Shown here in pieces: positions 6,197 through 6,724 of a stretch of DNA of 6,724 bases; position 1 is the first letter of the stretch; every line of letters begins with the position of its first letter. A program made the position numbers and the translations under genes. Source of the stretch: Pseudomonadota bacterium. GTDB lineage: Bacteria; Pseudomonadota; Gammaproteobacteria; Steroidobacterales; Steroidobacteraceae. The notes under the pieces were generated by a model that worked only from the letters and a program-made list of their open reading frames with translations, made no database searches and was not told the origin of the DNA. The stretch is taken from the NCBI GenBank assembly GCA_021808035.1, contig JAKBCG010000138.1, forward strand, positions 1 to 6,724, in the 5' to 3' direction.

Positions 6197-6724
6197 ATGC
6201 CGGCCTCCACCCCCCGAACCCTCGAACACGCCGCGGCCGAACTCGCCGCCGGCCGTACGACGAGTCGCGCACTGCTCGAGGAATGCCTCGCGATGATCGC
6301 CGATCCCGCCGGCGAGGGCGCGCGAACCTTCCTCAGCGTCGACGCGACCGGCGCCCGCGCGACCGCGGACCGCGTCGACGCGGCGCGGCACCGCGGCACG
6401 ACACTGCCGCGGTACGCCGGGATCCCGATTTCGATCAAGGACCTGTTCGACGTCGCCGGTGAAGTCACGACCGCGGGCTCGATCGTGCTGCAGGACGAGC
6501 CGCCGGCCGGCCGCGACGCGACCGTGATCGCCCGCCTGCGCGCGGCGGGCTTCCTGTTGATCGGGCGCACCAACATGACGGAGTTCGCATACTCGGGCCT
6601 CGGCGTGAATCCGCATTACGGCACGCCGCGCAACCCCTGGGATCGACCGGCGAATCGGATCCCCGGCGGATCCTCCTCGGGTGCGGCCGTGTCGGTCGCC
6701 GACCGGATGGCGTTCGCCGGCATC
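6197..6724 (+). CDS. Amidase-signature family enzyme, N-terminal part
   Basis: The first 176 codons of an amidase-signature hydrolase, which cleaves amide bonds with a Ser-cisSer-Lys triad. Lys81 lies in GIPISIKDLFDVAG. The motif IPGGSSSGAA (155-164) supplies the cis-Ser, probably Ser159. The nucleophilic Ser of the GTDTGGS-type motif would fall around residue 183, just outside the window. GRTNMTEFAYSG and NPHYGTPRNPWD are further family landmarks. The sequence resembles generic cytoplasmic amidases; GatA and allophanate-type hydrolases share the fold, and the visible part does not decide the substrate. No gatC or gatB is adjacent, which makes GatA less likely. I chose the ATG at 6197, 11 bases after the second CHR gene. 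A TTG at 6182 in the same frame would overlap the previous stop (TTGA) and add five residues. Either way it appears to belong to the same transcription unit. Confidence 0.9.
   Translation, partial: MPASTPRTLEHAAAELAAGRTTSRALLEECLAMIADPAGEGARTFLSVDATGARATADRVDAARHRGTTLPRYAGIPISIKDLFDVAGEVTTAGSIVLQDEPPAGRDATVIARLRAAGFLLIGRTNMTEFAYSGLGVNPHYGTPRNPWDRPANRIPGGSSSGAAVSVADRMAFAGI

Overview
This is a GC-rich, gene-dense stretch of a bacterial chromosome. It has no RNA genes, mobile elements or CRISPR array that I can see. The paired ubiT-ubiU genes of oxygen-independent ubiquinone synthesis place the host in the Proteobacteria. The family set (DUF3422, short-chain chromate-transport pair, periplasmic methyltransferase-like protein, S10 carboxypeptidase) and the strong G/C bias at third codon positions fit a beta- or gammaproteobacterium better than an enteric one. 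I cannot name a genus.

Layout. Bases 1-1046 (minus strand) hold ubiT and the first 103 codons of ubiU, which overlap by a GTGA junction and read out of the left edge. A 159-base divergent gap (1047-1205) with an 11-base direct repeat separates ubiT from a secreted S10 serine-carboxypeptidase-like enzyme (1206-2786, plus). That gene runs tail-to-tail into a DUF3422 membrane-anchored protein (2752-4053, minus), and the two coding regions overlap by 35 bases. A second divergent gap (4054-4207) leads into a tightly packed plus-strand cluster. It consists of an exported SAM-methyltransferase-like protein of the COG4798 type (4208-5068), two half-size CHR-domain proteins forming a split chromate-type transporter (5059-5643 and 5640-6185), and the N-terminal part of an amidase-signature enzyme (6197 to the right edge).

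How the genes fit together. UbiT (SCP2 lipid-binding protein) and UbiU (U32-family partner of UbiV) belong to the O2-independent hydroxylation route to ubiquinone, so the host probably respires under low oxygen or anoxia. The four rightmost genes overlap or nearly touch and are probably co-transcribed. The two CHR proteins should act together as one transporter. Why an exported methyltransferase-like protein and an amidase flank them is not evident from the sequence. This cluster is the most unusual thing in the window, but each of its members belongs to a recognised family. I do not see a clearly new biological system here.
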